NCBI GenBank assembly: GCA_044222045.1
Contig: JBGAOB010000002.1
Location: 6,729-70,728, forward strand
From: JBGAMH01 sp044222045
Lineage (GTDB): Bacteria; Eisenbacteria; RBG-16-71-46
Direction of reading: 5' to 3'
DNA: 64,000 nt
Part shown: piece by piece, positions 33,936 through 41,952 of the stretch
Numbering within the stretch: position 1 is the stretch's first letter
How the letters are laid out: every line of letters starts with the position of its first letter
Position numbers and translations under genes: made by a program
The notes under the pieces: model-generated
Told to the model about the DNA's origin: nothing
What the model saw: the letters and a program-made list of their open reading frames with translations, nothing else
Database searches by the model: none

Positions 33936-35381
33936 GTGCACGCCCCATCGCGAGCGTGCCGGGGGCCGCGGCTCGCCGCTCGCATACTCCTGCTCGCGTT
34001 GATGCTCCATGCCCTCCGCTGCACGGATGCGGCCGCCGCTGCCCAGGCCGATGCTCCGGCCGAATCGGCTCGTTCTGTTGGGTGTGAAAGACTGAATGGT
34101 CTTGTAGCCCTTCCGTTTACGCTTCACACGATGCACGGTGACACGACCGGGCTCGCGATCCTGGACACCGGCGCGGGCGGCCTGGCGCTGGACCGCGGGC
34201 TGATGGCCGCGCTCGACTTCAGCGTGGATCCCACGCGCGCGATCGCGCCCACGCCTGCTCCCGTTGCCGGGTTCGAACTGCACGGGCTCGCCCCGTCACC
34301 GCCGCAGCAGGCGGTGAGCCTCGACCTGGAGCCGATGCGCGAAGCCACCGGCTGTCCGCTCGCCGCGCTCGCGGGCGCGGCGCTCTGGCGGCAGTGCGCG
34401 CTCGCCTTCGATCCGCGCCGCGACACCGTGCTCGTGTTCGCTTCGCCTCGCATCGTGGCGGTGCCGCGGGAGCGGCTCGCGCGCTCGCGCGAGAGACTCG
34501 GCGGCTGGCTCTCGGACTCGGCGCGGGGCGTCGCGTTCGAGTTGCACGGCGACGACAAGATCGTCGTCATGGGAAGCGTCGCGGGCGGCCCCGCGATCCG
34601 CTGGATCGTCGACACCGGCGCCACCAAGCTGACGCTGTTTCCGCGTGCGCTGCGCGACGCGCGCGTTCGCCTGCCGCGCGGCCCCGAGATCACCGGCATG
34701 ATCGCCACCACCGTGGACGGCGAGGAACGCGTGCGCTACCGGCGCCTGCCGACCGTGACGGTGGACGCGCTCGACGTGCGAGTGGACGCGGCGGACGTGG
34801 ACGTGGCGATGCTCGACACGCCGCTGTCGGATGCCATCTCGCAACTCGTCGGCGCACCCGTGCACGGCGTGCTGGGGCAGTCGTTCCTGCGCCGGTTCCG
34901 GCACGTGATCGACTACGGAGCGCACGTACTGTGGCTGGACCCGATCGACGTGCCCACGGACCAGCGGCCGTGGGAGTACTGCACCGTCGGCATCCAGCTG
35001 GCGCGGCGGCGCGGCCGGACCACGATCGAAGCCGTGGCGGGCGGATCACCGGCGAAGAGGGCGGGCCTGCGCGTTGGTGACCGGCTGATCGCCATCGACG
35101 AACAGACCGTGGACGCACTGCCGCTGGCCACGGCGGACCAGCGACTCGAGGGCGAGCCGGGCAGCCGCGTGGTGCTCCGCGTGCAACGCGGCGCGCGGGC
35201 GTTCGACGTGCCGATGGTGCGCAGGCGCCTGCTGTGTGCCAGCGCCTGCGCGGTCGGCTGCTCGTGTTCGCGGCGGCGTTTTTCTGGGGCACGTCGGCCA
35301 CGCTCGCCCGGCACGTCTTTCGCGACCTGCACGTGCCCGCGCTCACCGTGGTCGAGCTTCGGCTGGCGTTCGCACTGCTGA
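33936..35381 (+). CDS. Retropepsin-like aspartyl protease with PDZ domain
   Basis: 481 residues from GTG. N-terminal hydrophobic segment (AARILLLALMLHALRC) suggests a signal peptide or lipoprotein. Two aspartic-protease motifs, ILDTGAGG near residue 76 and IVDTGATK near residue 226, each sit in a gag-polyprotein-like domain, so one chain can form a two-active-site protease. A PDZ domain follows (about 345-435: IEAVAGGSPAKRAGLRVGDRLIAIDEQTVD). The last 50 residues lie in the first part of the transporter frame and look like noise (Cys/Ser/Arg-rich). Either the genes overlap by 148 bp or a frameshift hides an earlier stop. Probably periplasmic. Confidence 0.8.
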   Translation: MHAPSRACRGPRLAARILLLALMLHALRCTDAAAAAQADAPAESARSVGCERLNGLVALPFTLHTMHGDTTGLAILDTGAGGLALDRGLMAALDFSVDPTRAIAPTPAPVAGFELHGLAPSPPQQAVSLDLEPMREATGCPLAALAGAALWRQCALAFDPRRDTVLVFASPRIVAVPRERLARSRERLGGWLSDSARGVAFELHGDDKIVVMGSVAGGPAIRWIVDTGATKLTLFPRALRDARVRLPRGPEITGMIATTVDGEERVRYRRLPTVTVDALDVRVDAADVDVAMLDTPLSDAISQLVGAPVHGVLGQSFLRRFRHVIDYGAHVLWLDPIDVPTDQRPWEYCTVGIQLARRRGRTTIEAVAGGSPAKRAGLRVGDRLIAIDEQTVDALPLATADQRLEGEPGSRVVLRVQRGARAFDVPMVRRRLLCASACAVGCSCSRRRFSGARRPRSPGTSFATCTCPRSPWSSFGWRSHC

Positions 35382-36157
35382 TGCTCGTGCCGTGGCTGAT
35401 GGCGCGCCGCCCGCAGACGCTGCGCATCGAGCGACGCGACGTGCCGTACTTCCTCGTGCTTGGCACGGCGGGCGTCGCGATCATGCAGGGCGGCTACTAC
35501 TACTCGATCTCGGTGTTCGGGGTCGGCCTCGCGATCCTCCTCCAGTACCTCGCGCCGTCGCTCGTGATGGCCTGGGACTGGCTGCGCGGCGGACGCGTCT
35601 CGGCGACCACGCTGTGGGCCGTGGCCTGCGCGGTCGCGGGCACGGCGCTGCTCGTGGGCGGTATCGACGCGGGCGCGATCCACGCGACGTGGTGGCAGTG
35701 GACGATCGGATTCTCGACGTCGTTCGTGTTCGCCTTCTACATCGTGTTCTCGAAGCGCGGGCTGCGCACGTACGCCCCCGAGACGCTGCTCGTGTGGTCG
35801 TTCGCGATCGCGCTCGTGGTGTGGGCGGTGGTGACGCCGCCCTGGAACATCGCCGCCGCGCACTACTCCGGCGCCGCGTGGCTGATGTTCGCGGGTCTCG
35901 GGCTCTTCTCGACGCTCGCTCCGTTCGTCTGCTTCTATGCCGGGCTCCGACGGTTGCCCGCCACGGAGGCGGGCGTCATCGCGACGCTCGAGCCCGTGGT
36001 CGCCGTGATCACGGCGTGGCTGGTACTGGGTGAAGGCCTGCGCCCGGTGCAGTGGGGCGGCGCCGGCCTGGTGCTGGCCGCCGCGGTGCTCGCGGCGATG
36101 AGCCCCGACGACAAGGTCGGGCGCGGCGCCATGCCGGTGGCCCCGCTCGAGCACTGA
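35234..36157 (+). CDS. EamA-family drug/metabolite transporter
   Basis: 307 residues beginning with a GTG at 35234 (CQRLRGRLLVFAAAFFWGTSATLARHVF). Ten hydrophobic helices in two repeats are seen, each repeat an EamA domain. The first includes PALTVVELRLAFALLMLVPWL, the second the segment ending LPATEAGVIATLEPVVAVITAWLVLGEGL. EamA (DMT) transporters move amino acids, purines, sugars or drugs; substrate unknown. The first helix needs the GTG start, so the 148-bp overlap with the protease frame is real in this sequence. It is followed by ribA after 149 bp. Confidence 0.9.
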   Translation: MCQRLRGRLLVFAAAFFWGTSATLARHVFRDLHVPALTVVELRLAFALLMLVPWLMARRPQTLRIERRDVPYFLVLGTAGVAIMQGGYYYSISVFGVGLAILLQYLAPSLVMAWDWLRGGRVSATTLWAVACAVAGTALLVGGIDAGAIHATWWQWTIGFSTSFVFAFYIVFSKRGLRTYAPETLLVWSFAIALVVWAVVTPPWNIAAAHYSGAAWLMFAGLGLFSTLAPFVCFYAGLRRLPATEAGVIATLEPVVAVITAWLVLGEGLRPVQWGGAGLVLAAAVLAAMSPDDKVGRGAMPVAPLEH

Positions 36158-36306
36158 CCGCCCTCGCCGCCGGCCGCACAACGTTCGGCGGCCACGTCCG
36201 GGAGATGGTGCGTCCTCGCCGCGAGATCGCCCGGGCGCAATCCGCGCCGATCGATCCACTCCCTCGCGCATCACAAGCGCATCCCGTGGATTCCTTGGAG
36301 ACACCG

Positions 36307-37002
36307 ATGAGCTCCCGAGCCCAGACCGCCATGCACGCCAAGCCGAGCAGCGACGACCTCACCCCTTCCGCATCTCTCCAGATCGTTTCCGTGGCCGACC
36401 TGCCGTCGCGCTTCGGGGATTTCCGCGCCGTGGCGTTCACCAGCGACGGTTCCGGCAAGGAGCATCTCGCGCTCGTGCGCGGCACCGTACGCGAGCGCTC
36501 CCGCGTGCCGCTCCGCATGCACTCGGAGTGCCTCACGGGCGACGTGCTCGGGTCGTTGCGCTGCGATTGCCGCGACCAGCTGCAGCGTTCGCTGGAGCGG
36601 ATCGGCCGGCAGCCGTACGGCGTGCTGCTGTACCTGCGACAGGAAGGCCGTGGCATCGGGCTCAGCAACAAGATCCGGGCGTACGCGCTGCAGGACCGTG
36701 GCTACGACACGGTCGAGGCGAACCGCCTGCTCGGCTTCGACGACGACGAGCGCGACTACCACGTGGCCGCGCAGATGATTCGTGCGCTAGGCATCCGCAG
36801 CGTGTGCCTGATGACGAACAACCCGCGCAAGATCCAGGGGCTTCGCGACAACGGCATCCGCGTGATCGGTCGCACGCCCGTGATCACGCCGGTGAACCGG
36901 CACAACCAGGAGTACCTGCTCACCAAGCAGCGGCGCTCCGGGCACCTGCTCGGCATTGGCGGGGTGCTGGGCGGCGCCGAAGGCGCCCCTGCCACGACCT
37001 GA
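36307..37002 (+). CDS. ribA: GTP cyclohydrolase II
   Basis: 231 residues from an ATG with GGAG upstream. RibA opens the imidazole ring of GTP and removes formate and pyrophosphate, the first step of riboflavin synthesis. Zinc ligands are C75, C86 and C88 (MHSECLTGDVLGSLRCDCRD). The catalytic segment LYLRQEGRGIGLSNKIRAYALQDRGYDT follows, then CLMTNNPRKIQGL and a conserved PVNRHNQEYLLTK end. This is a stand-alone RibA without the RibB domain; no other rib gene is adjacent. Confidence 0.95.
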   Translation: MSSRAQTAMHAKPSSDDLTPSASLQIVSVADLPSRFGDFRAVAFTSDGSGKEHLALVRGTVRERSRVPLRMHSECLTGDVLGSLRCDCRDQLQRSLERIGRQPYGVLLYLRQEGRGIGLSNKIRAYALQDRGYDTVEANRLLGFDDDERDYHVAAQMIRALGIRSVCLMTNNPRKIQGLRDNGIRVIGRTPVITPVNRHNQEYLLTKQRRSGHLLGIGGVLGGAEGAPATT

Positions 37003-37184
37003 CGCCGGCGCGCAGGCTCGGCGCCGACCCGGCGGGAGCCGTCGGATGGCACACGGTTCACGCGACCCGCGAGCGCGGAGCGAACGTGCATGCTCCACGC
37101 CCGCGGCGTCGCGCGACGCCCTGACGGACCGGGCCGCCCGAACGGCCCGACGTCACGGCGTGCGATGGCCGGGACTACCCGGTA

Positions 37185-37252
37185 TCGACCACCCGCCGAT
37201 CGCGCAGCGGGAAGCGCGTGCGCGATGAGGCGCGATCGGCGGAGTGGTTCGA
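37185..37252. repeat. REP-like palindrome at the 3' end of the IS200-like gene
   Basis: 37185-37204 (TCGACCACCCGCCGATCGCG) can pair with 37231-37252, giving a stem of 20 bp with two bulged bases and a loop of 26 nt. It ends 3 nt from the stop codon of the IS200-like gene, on the 3' side, where single-strand transposons carry their hairpin ends. Confidence 0.7.
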
Positions 37253-37255
37253 GGT

Positions 37256-37732
37256 TCAGCTCGCGGCGGCGAAGCGCTCGTGGGGTGGGTCGTCGAACAG
37301 CGGACGGTGGCGCACGGAGATCCGCTGCTTGAGTTTGTCGAGCCGCAGCGGGCTCACGGTTTCCACCGCGTAGCGCTCGTCCCACACGAGCTGGCCGCGC
37401 AGCCACACGCGCAGCTCCGGGAACTGGGCCAGAAGCGCCATGCCCGTGCGGCCCTTGAGTTCGCGAATCACGCTCGACACGCTCTGCGTGGGTCGCAGCG
37501 CGAGCAGCACGTGCACGTGGTCGTCGTGCGCGGCCACGTCGATGAGCGTGAAGTCCCGCTCGTCGCACACGTCGCGAACGAGCTGCTGAAGTGCATCGAG
37601 GTGCCGCTGCTTGAGCACCGGCCGCCGTCCCCGCGTGTACCACGTGACGAAGTAGTGGAGCTGGCTGCGGCAGATCGGCTCCCAACGACCCATCAACGCT
37701 TCCTTCACCTGCGGCGCCAGTTCGAGTTCCAC
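37256..37732 (-). CDS. IS200/IS605-type (Y1) transposase-like protein, probably inactive or domesticated
   Basis: 158 residues from a GTG with a perfect AGGAGG seven bases upstream. Landmarks of Y1 transposases are seen: HYFVTWYTRGRRPVL, a DDHVHVLL HUH motif (H72, H74), and ELKGRTGMALLAQFP, then LVWDERYAVETVS. In active IS200 enzymes a helix with the nucleophilic Tyr (Y-I-x2-Q) follows; here that place reads LRLDKLKQRIS with no Tyr, so single-strand cutting may be lost. No TnpB is present. A palindrome lies at its 3' end. It may be a relic or a REP-associated (RAYT-like) gene. Confidence 0.75.
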   Translation of the reverse strand: MELELAPQVKEALMGRWEPICRSQLHYFVTWYTRGRRPVLKQRHLDALQQLVRDVCDERDFTLIDVAAHDDHVHVLLALRPTQSVSSVIRELKGRTGMALLAQFPELRVWLRGQLVWDERYAVETVSPLRLDKLKQRISVRHRPLFDDPPHERFAAAS

Positions 37733-37783
37733 GTTGCTACCTCCTGCGGGGACCGTGAACGCATGTGCACTAGGCGGGGATGG

Positions 37784-37806
37784 AAAACGGGAGCTTTCGC
37801 TCCCGT
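37784..37806 (-). terminator. Terminator of lexA
   Basis: On the minus strand ACGGGAGC and GCTCCCGT form a perfect 8-bp stem with a GAAA tetraloop (complement of 37787-37806), followed by TTTTCC. It lies 18 bp after the lexA stop. Confidence 0.85.
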
Positions 37807-37824
37807 CGGGGAAACCGGTGCGGA

Positions 37825-38427
37825 TCAGCTGACCGTGCGCATCACGCCGCGCACGACGCCCAGCAACTGCAACGGCTGGTCGGCCTGCACGACGATGGGA
37901 TCGTATTTCGGATTGGCCGCGACCAGCTCGATGTGGCCACGCTGCGGCCGGTAGTACTTCACCGTGGCCTCGTCCTCGAGGAGCGCCACCACGATCTCGC
38001 CGCTCGTCGCCTGCTGCTGGCGCCGCACGATCACGTAGTCGCCCTCGAGGATGCCTGCCTCGATCATGCTGTCGCCGCGCACGCGCAGGGCGAACAGGTC
38101 CGAGGTGTCGCCGAAGGTGTCCTGCAACGTGAGCGACCCGTCCCAGTTCTCCTCGGCCAGGATCGGCTGGCCGGCAGCGACGCGACCGAGCACCGGGATG
38201 GCCGGAGCGACGGTGCGCGACTCGCGGAGCGGCCCGATTCCGCGCGAGACCTTCCGGTTGCGCTGGATGTAGCCCTCGCGCTCGAGCATGTCGAGGTAGT
38301 ACCGGACGCCGTTGGTGGAGGCGATTCCGAAGTGGTCCCCGATCTCACGGATGGTCGGCGCGGATCCGCGCTCACGCCGGAACCGCTGGATGAAGGAGTA
38401 GATCTCACGAGCTCGTTCGTTGAGCAT
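37825..38427 (-). CDS. lexA: SOS-response repressor LexA
   Basis: 200 residues from an ATG with AGGAG upstream. The N-terminal winged helix-turn-helix is MLNERAREIYSFIQ, TIREIGDHFGIASTNGVRYYLDMLEREGYI (landmarks). The self-cleavage site is Ala85-Gly86 in GRVAAGQP, with the serine-lysine dyad S120 (RGDSM) and K157 (EATVKYY). On DNA damage RecA promotes its cleavage and SOS genes are derepressed. Its promoter contains a palindrome that is the likely operator (38485-38498). A strong terminator follows. No other SOS gene is in the window. Confidence 0.97.
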   Translation of the reverse strand: MLNERAREIYSFIQRFRRERGSAPTIREIGDHFGIASTNGVRYYLDMLEREGYIQRNRKVSRGIGPLRESRTVAPAIPVLGRVAAGQPILAEENWDGSLTLQDTFGDTSDLFALRVRGDSMIEAGILEGDYVIVRRQQQATSGEIVVALLEDEATVKYYRPQRGHIELVAANPKYDPIVVQADQPLQLLGVVRGVMRTVS

Positions 38428-38477
38428 GACTGCTGGACTCCTGAGTTGGCCCTCGGCGAGGACCTGGCACGCGCGGC

Positions 38478-38507
38478 ACCGTAGTGCACGCGTGTGCAGC
38501 CGGTCAA
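38478..38507 (-). promoter_or_regulatory. lexA promoter
   Basis: On the minus strand TTGACC (complement of 38502-38507) and TACGGT (complement of 38478-38483) are separated by 18 nt. The start would be near 38470, about 40 nt before the lexA ATG. The spacer contains the operator candidate. Confidence 0.65.
38485..38498. promoter_or_regulatory. Candidate LexA operator
   Basis: TGCACGCGTGTGCA lies between the -35 and -10 boxes of lexA, with 5-nt half-sites TGCAC and GTGCA in inverted orientation and a 4-nt spacer. Position and symmetry suit LexA autorepression; the half-site differs from the E. coli CTGT box. Confidence 0.6.
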
Positions 38508-39020
38508 GGGGCAAATTCGTGCAGGGCGCCGGAGCCGGGCGAGGGCGATCCGGCGCGGGGGGCGGCGAAGGTGCCGCGTCGCAGCGGGCGTCGAGATGGT
38601 GACGACCGCGACCGTGAGCCGACACCGCCGTCGGCCTGCTCCACGCCCCGTCCGTCGGCGCGCGCGGGGCCATGCCCGCTGCCGCGCAAGGGCTTCGGGC
38701 CCCTCCGCCTCGGGCGCCACCGGCGGCGGGCACGCGTGGCACCGCGATTGCCCTGTGAGTCCACCGAGGTCGCAAGGCCTCGCTCGACGGGCAAGCGGCG
38801 GTCGGGCGGGAGAGCTGAGGGGATCGCTATCGGGGGCCGATCACTCGAGGCCTCGCCACTCACCGCCCGCTTGTCGGTCGGGAGCTTCACCCGGAAGTGT
38901 CGCAGGAGTCCCGCAGCACACGACGAAGCCCGTCGCACACCGAGAGGTGCGACGGGCTTCGTTCGAAACCAGGCGGATCGCCGAGTGCGGGCGCTTCCTT
39001 CGCGCCCGCGAATCGCGCGG
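38508..39020. other. Intergenic region between lexA and the first TonB receptor (about 510 bp)
   Basis: No gene supported. Near its right end a strong hairpin (38925-38960) is listed separately. The rest is very GC-rich and gives only arginine/alanine-rich frames. No RNA gene was recognised. Confidence 0.6.
38925..38960 (-). terminator. Hairpin downstream of the first TonB receptor
   Basis: GAAGCCCGTCGCAC (38925-38938) pairs with GTGCGACGGGCTTC (38947-38960), a perfect 14-bp stem with an 8-nt loop. It lies 60 bp after the receptor stop. A short GT-rich stretch follows on the minus strand; a U-tract is weak, so the terminator role is likely but not certain. Confidence 0.65.
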
Positions 39021-41051
39021 CTACCAGCGCAGCGTGACGCCGCCACTGAAGTTGCGCGGCAGTCCCGGCTGGAAGTACTTCGAGTTGATGCCGTTGATGA
39101 ACACCGAGCCGATGTACTCCTTGTCGAGCAGGTTGCTGCCCGCCACGAACGCGCGCACGCCCTTGCCGTTCAGCCGCGCGTCGTACGAAAGGCTCGCATC
39201 CACCACGCCGTAGCCGATCGTTTCGGAGATGTTCGCGTCGTCGGCGAAGTACTTGCCCGCGCCGTTCAGCGACACCTGCGCCGCCACGCCCTGCGGCATC
39301 GTGTAGCGCACGGTCCCGAACCACGTCAGCTTGGGCAGGCCCGGCATGTCGTTGCCGCTGAAGTCGCCGGCATCGTTCTTCCACTCGTCGTACTCGTTCT
39401 TCGCCACCGTGCCGCCGCCGCGCACCCACAGCGCGCCGACCGGCTGCCAGTCGAGCGCGGCCTCCAAGCCCTGGCGGCGGGTCTTGCCGGCGGTGCGGAA
39501 GTACGCGCCGCCACCGTACGAGACGATGTCGTCCTGCACGTCGATCCAGTACGCGGCCGCGTCGTAGCGCCACGTGCCGAGGCCGTTCGTGATCGAGCCG
39601 CGCGAACCCAGTTCGTAGGTCGTGGATCGCATGGGCTCGAGGAACGGATTGAACGAGGTGATCGTGTCGAACGGCGCCGGCGGGTCGATCTCGTTGAACG
39701 CAGGGGCCTCCACGCCGCCGCCCAGTGCGGCGAACACCGTGTGCGCACCCGCCGTCCACGACACGGACGCCTTCGGCGTGACCTGCGTGAAGTGCTTGGT
39801 CGCGCCGAGCTTCGGCGTGAGGTAGTCCTCGGACACGTACCAGAGATTGTCGTAACGGGCCGCCACCTGCGCGGTCCACGCTTCGTTCCACGTCAGCGAC
39901 TGCTGCACGAACGCGCCGGCGCTGTTCGCTCCCTCGCGCTTGTTCGCCACCTGGGTGGTGCCGCGGGCGCCGTGGTCGCGCAGGTTCCAGAACAGGATCG
40001 AGCCGTCCTGCCACGCCTCGTCGCCGCCCACCAGCGTGCGCGCGGTCACGCCGGGCGCCGCGTTCCAGTCCAGCGACCACGTCGTGCTGCCGCCCACGTG
40101 GTAGCGCGTGAAGTCGCGGAACCGGTTGCGCTCCGAACGCTGCTGCACGCGCGGCTCCACGAACGCGGTGGCCGTGAGCGTCTGCCGGTCGCTGATCGCG
40201 TGGTCCAGCGCCGCGGCCACGCGGCCCACGCGGTGGAAGCGCCGCTCGTGGCGCGACACGAACGTGGCATCGGCCTGCTCGCGGTCGGCCGCCAGCTGCG
40301 AGGCGGTCAGCGCGCCGGCGTACTCGTTGTAGTTGCTCGATGCGTCCGCCATCAACAGCAGCCGGCTGGCATCGGCCAGCGGCATGGCCAGCTTCAGCGA
40401 GCCGCGTGTCGTGTAGCTGTTGCTGTGCTTGCGCCAGCCCTCGTACGTGCTGTTCGAGAGCGTGAACGTGCCGCGCGCACTGCCGGCCAGGAAGCCGACG
40501 CGGCCCTGCTCGCGGTGGAATCCGTACGAACCGGCGCGTTCGTCCACCTCCACGAACGGTTTGTCGAACGACAGGTTCGAGCGCAGCTGGATCACGCCGC
40601 CCGACGCGTTGCCGTAGAGCGCCGACGCGTTGCTGCGCGAGATCTCGATCCGGTCCGCGCCGCCGATGTCGATCATGTCGAGATTGGTGCGACCGTCGGG
40701 GTCCGAGGCGGGGATGCCATCGGTGAGCACGCGAATGCCGCGCATGCTGCCGGCGTTCGAGCGCTCGCCGTTGCCGCGCGCGCCGAAGCCGCGAATGGTC
40801 ACGCGCACGTCCTGTGCGCCGTCGCGGTTCTGCACGAACACGCCCGGCACGCTCGAGAGCGCGTCCTGCAGGCTGATCATGCGGCTGTCGTTGAACTGCG
40901 AGCGCGGCACCACCGACACCGCGGCCGGCGCGCGCTGGAAGCTCTCGCGGGCGCGCGTACCGGTGACGATCTGCGTGGGCATGGGAACGACCAGCGTCTC
41001 CGGCTGGGCGCTCGAGAGCGCGGCCAGGAGCACGGGAATCCAGGGATTCAT
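39021..41051 (-). CDS. TonB-dependent outer-membrane receptor 1
   Basis: 676 residues from ATG 41051 (a GTG 12 bp upstream is also possible). After a short signal peptide (MNPWIPVLLAALSSAQ) comes the TonB box-like TQIVTGTR and the plug domain with SLQDALSSVPGVFVQNRDGAQDVRVTIRGFGARG, then GADRIEISRSNASALYGNASGGVIQLRS. The beta-barrel follows and ends with an outer-membrane-type C-terminal strand (FSGGVTLRW). Such receptors import siderophores, B12, sugars or other ligands with energy from TonB-ExbBD. Ligand unknown. It is downstream of a small secreted-protein gene, the same arrangement as receptor 2. A hairpin follows. Confidence 0.93.
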   Translation of the reverse strand: MNPWIPVLLAALSSAQPETLVVPMPTQIVTGTRARESFQRAPAAVSVVPRSQFNDSRMISLQDALSSVPGVFVQNRDGAQDVRVTIRGFGARGNGERSNAGSMRGIRVLTDGIPASDPDGRTNLDMIDIGGADRIEISRSNASALYGNASGGVIQLRSNLSFDKPFVEVDERAGSYGFHREQGRVGFLAGSARGTFTLSNSTYEGWRKHSNSYTTRGSLKLAMPLADASRLLLMADASSNYNEYAGALTASQLAADREQADATFVSRHERRFHRVGRVAAALDHAISDRQTLTATAFVEPRVQQRSERNRFRDFTRYHVGGSTTWSLDWNAAPGVTARTLVGGDEAWQDGSILFWNLRDHGARGTTQVANKREGANSAGAFVQQSLTWNEAWTAQVAARYDNLWYVSEDYLTPKLGATKHFTQVTPKASVSWTAGAHTVFAALGGGVEAPAFNEIDPPAPFDTITSFNPFLEPMRSTTYELGSRGSITNGLGTWRYDAAAYWIDVQDDIVSYGGGAYFRTAGKTRRQGLEAALDWQPVGALWVRGGGTVAKNEYDEWKNDAGDFSGNDMPGLPKLTWFGTVRYTMPQGVAAQVSLNGAGKYFADDANISETIGYGVVDASLSYDARLNGKGVRAFVAGSNLLDKEYIGSVFINGINSKYFQPGLPRNFSGGVTLRW

Positions 41052-41186
41052 GACGGAGTCCACCTCGTAGGGAAGAAGTCGAAGCTGCGGGGAGTGCCCG
41101 GCCGCCGGAGGCGTCGGGTGCGCACGGAACCGCGCCCGCGCCGGAGCGCGGCGCGGACGAAACGAGGTCGCGAGGTGGGCGCGAAC

Positions 41187-41822
41187 TCAGTTCCGCAGGG
41201 GCACGAAGCGGGGCTGGCGCCCCGCGGGGCCCGCGGGCGCGCCGTCGGTCACGGCGCGATGGTGGAGCAGCTCGACCACGGGGCCCGCCGACGACGTCGG
41301 CAGCGCCACGCGCGTGGGAGCGTCGGCGGCCTGGTCCGCCGCGTGCGCCGTGAAGCCCGGCCGCGAGTCGCGCAGCGCGCCCGGCAGCTCGCGGGATCCC
41401 GACAGCGGCGCGGCCGCGAGCGGGCGTGCGACGGCTGCGTCGTCGTGGATCGCGAACGGCTCGCTCGGCGGCAGGTCGTACTCGCCGTCGCGCGTGCCCA
41501 CGCGCAGGCGCAGCCGGGCGTGGGTCGCACCCAGGGCCGGAACGCGCCACTCGAAGCGGCTCGTCAGGCCCGGCAACTCGGGCGAGATCCGGCGCCACGG
41601 CCCGCCGTCCACGGACAGCTCGAGCTCGAGCTCCTCCACGGCCGGGTCGTCGAGCCGCCAGCGCAACTCCACCACGTCGCCGGCGCGCACACCCGCGGGC
41701 CCCGGCACCCCGGCGACCACCGGACCGGTCGGGACCTCGACCGCCGCCCGCGCCGGAAGGGCGCCGACGGAGGCGAGCGCGACCAGCAGCAGCGCGATCA
41801 TCACAGGGAGAACTCGGCGCAT
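41187..41822 (-). CDS. Secreted beta-sandwich protein next to TonB receptor 1
   Basis: 211 residues from the ATG at 41822 with a signal peptide (MRRVLPVMIALLLVALASVGALPARA, cleaved before AVEVP). The mature part begins as a fibronectin/Ig-like domain: VVELRWRLDDPAVEELELELSVDGGPWRRIS, SRFEWRVPALGATHARLRLRVG, and ends in FVPLRN. The paralogue at 45794-46407 has the same plan (VDVRWSDLPAGTYEVELEVSLDGGP and FRPLRN). In both loci the gene lies directly upstream of a TonB-receptor gene on the same strand, here 135 bp before it. It may be a periplasmic or surface helper for the receptor. No family name known. Confidence 0.75.
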   Translation of the reverse strand: MRRVLPVMIALLLVALASVGALPARAAVEVPTGPVVAGVPGPAGVRAGDVVELRWRLDDPAVEELELELSVDGGPWRRISPELPGLTSRFEWRVPALGATHARLRLRVGTRDGEYDLPPSEPFAIHDDAAVARPLAAAPLSGSRELPGALRDSRPGFTAHAADQAADAPTRVALPTSSAGPVVELLHHRAVTDGAPAGPAGRQPRFVPLRN

Positions 41823-41952
41823 GAGGGAAACGCTCCGGGGCGGCATCACGTGTGGGCGGGGGAATGTAGCGCATGGCCCCGCCCGCAGCCGAGGGCGAAA
41901 CCCGCCTCCCGGCTTGGAGCCCCGGGGTGCCGGAGGCTACCTTCCCCGGCCC

